Source: Phoronis ovalis (taxonomy: Eukaryota; Phoronida; Phoronidae). Taken from it: DNA of 15,228 bases. Shown piece by piece: positions 14,404 to 15,228 of the stretch. The position numbers and the translations under genes were made by a program. The notes beneath the pieces are model-generated. The model saw only the letters and a list, made by a program, of their open reading frames with translations, ran no database searches and was not told the DNA's origin. The stretch lies in NCBI GenBank assembly GCA_028565635.1, contig JAOXYB010022703.1, positions 1,599 through 16,826 of the forward strand, written 5' to 3'. Positions within the stretch are counted from its first letter, which is position 1, and each line of letters opens with the position of its first letter.

Positions 14404-15228
14404 CTGTAGAAAAGGAAAATGGAAATTTTTAACTGTAATAGCACACCTGTAGTTTTTGATTGCTCTAAAAGAACTAATATTATGTTTAGTCTAGTTGCCT
14501 TTGCCAACATTGTTAAAATGCTGCATCTGTCCAATTACACAGGGATCTAAGTCGGATAAAATTTCAAGGCATTTCTATAGTACCTTGTATTCTATTTCCT
14601 AGAATATATTTCATGAGCGCACATGAACTTAGTTGTAAGCAAACATATTTTATATGATCTTTTACTTTCAAAACACTGTATTCAAATAGGAGATTAAATA
14701 ATAAATGGAATTTAAGCACCTGATAAGATCTAACACAAAAGAAATTTTCTTTACACATTGTTGGTTGTTAACTTGCTTAACTGGGAGTGCAGTTACAATC
14801 AAGAGCCACATTATCAGTATCAGGTGAATGTCTTTATGCTGAGCAAACAGTCTGACGGTAATATGATTTTTTGATACAAAAATTCAATTGTGAGGTAATA
14901 AAAAATATTATTACGTCACATTCACTTGAAGTTTTAATAAAATAATCAACATGAAACCCACATGTAGACTGAGAACAAGTTTGTTAGTCCCTGATGTAGT
15001 CTTTAGTCTTTAGAAAAGTGGATATTGTTCATATAAGAAATAATTTTGGTCTTAAAATGACTTGCTAGAGCTGTTACACATCGGCATAGAAACATTATTA
15101 TACTAGACGGCACCCGTGGTAAACCACAGATCTTGATAGAGATGTAGGTCGCGTAAGGCCGAGTTCAGACATGTTCACGTGACTCTCACAGGCAAAAAAT
15201 AATGATGCAAGAGTTTCAAAAATGCCCC
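14404..15228 (-). other. Upstream fringe intron (825 nt or more)
   Basis: Minus-strand sequence upstream of the DDD exon shows no segment resembling the preceding part of Fringe. The open frame 14564-14758 is low-complexity and unlike any fringe sequence. I read it as one intron that continues past the window edge, considerably longer than the other fringe introns here (about 200-270 nt). Confidence 0.75.
15105..15228. other. GC-richer patch at window edge, possible mobile-element fragment
   Basis: The last 120 nt are noticeably richer in G and C than the surrounding intron, with CGs clustered at GACGGCACCCGTGG, GGTCGCGTAAGGCCG and TTCACGTGACTC. A tight palindrome GTGGTAAACCAC sits at 15116-15127. 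Such a compositional break inside an AT-rich intron is typical of a transposon edge, but no terminal repeat or coding piece can be identified because the window ends. Confidence 0.3.

Noticed and set aside
14564-14758. Minus-strand open frame considered as a preceding fringe exon
   Set aside because: It is rich in Phe/Leu/Tyr, lacks any fringe-like motif upstream of the DDD exon, and has no convincing donor in the required phase.

Overview
The window is eukaryotic genomic DNA: AT-rich, with short exons, GT-AG introns mostly of 170-700 nt, and no operons or ribosome-binding sites. It carries parts of two conserved animal genes that converge tail to tail. The protein motifs and compact introns suit an invertebrate, most likely an arthropod, but I cannot name the species.

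Region 1 (about 157-11415, plus strand) is the 3' portion of a ZZEF1 orthologue (zinc finger ZZ-type and EF-hand domain containing 1). I can chain 25 exons from 408 to 11415 with every splice phase agreeing and no internal stop. That gives 1224 residues plus a TAA stop. One further upstream exon (157-361) and one optional 66-nt exon (7141-7206) also fit the frame. The chain starts just before the paired ZZ zinc fingers, runs through a helical scaffold region and a CUB-like block, and ends at the natural C terminus. The EF-hand, APC10/DOC-like and first CUB-like regions known for this family lie upstream of the window.

Region 2 (11416-12688) is a convergent intergenic stretch of about 1.27 kb. 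It must hold both 3' UTRs and has candidate poly(A) signals on each strand. No further gene is seen in it.

Region 3 (12689-14403, minus strand) is the 3' half of a fringe gene, the Golgi beta-1,3-N-acetylglucosaminyltransferase that extends O-fucose on Notch. Six exons encode everything from the catalytic DDD motif to the TAG stop. From 14404 to 15228 I see only upstream fringe intron, ending in a GC-richer patch (about 15105-15228) that may be an edge of a mobile element.

Introns longer than 300 nt lie at 993-1395, 1440-1837, 3924-4232, 4789-5135, 5248-5645, 6458-6906, 7774-8291, 8489-8866, 8992-9487, 9633-9961 and 10550-11241. Three of them hold something describable: a perfect 3 x 27-bp tandem repeat, a quasi-palindrome, and an open stretch in frame with the last exon. 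In the others I see only AT-rich intron sequence. The two genes have no known joint function; their adjacency is simply convergent. I find no CRISPR array, tRNA, rRNA, toxin, viral gene or novel system. The most useful leads are the tiny introns, the frame-preserving small exons and the shared 3' region.
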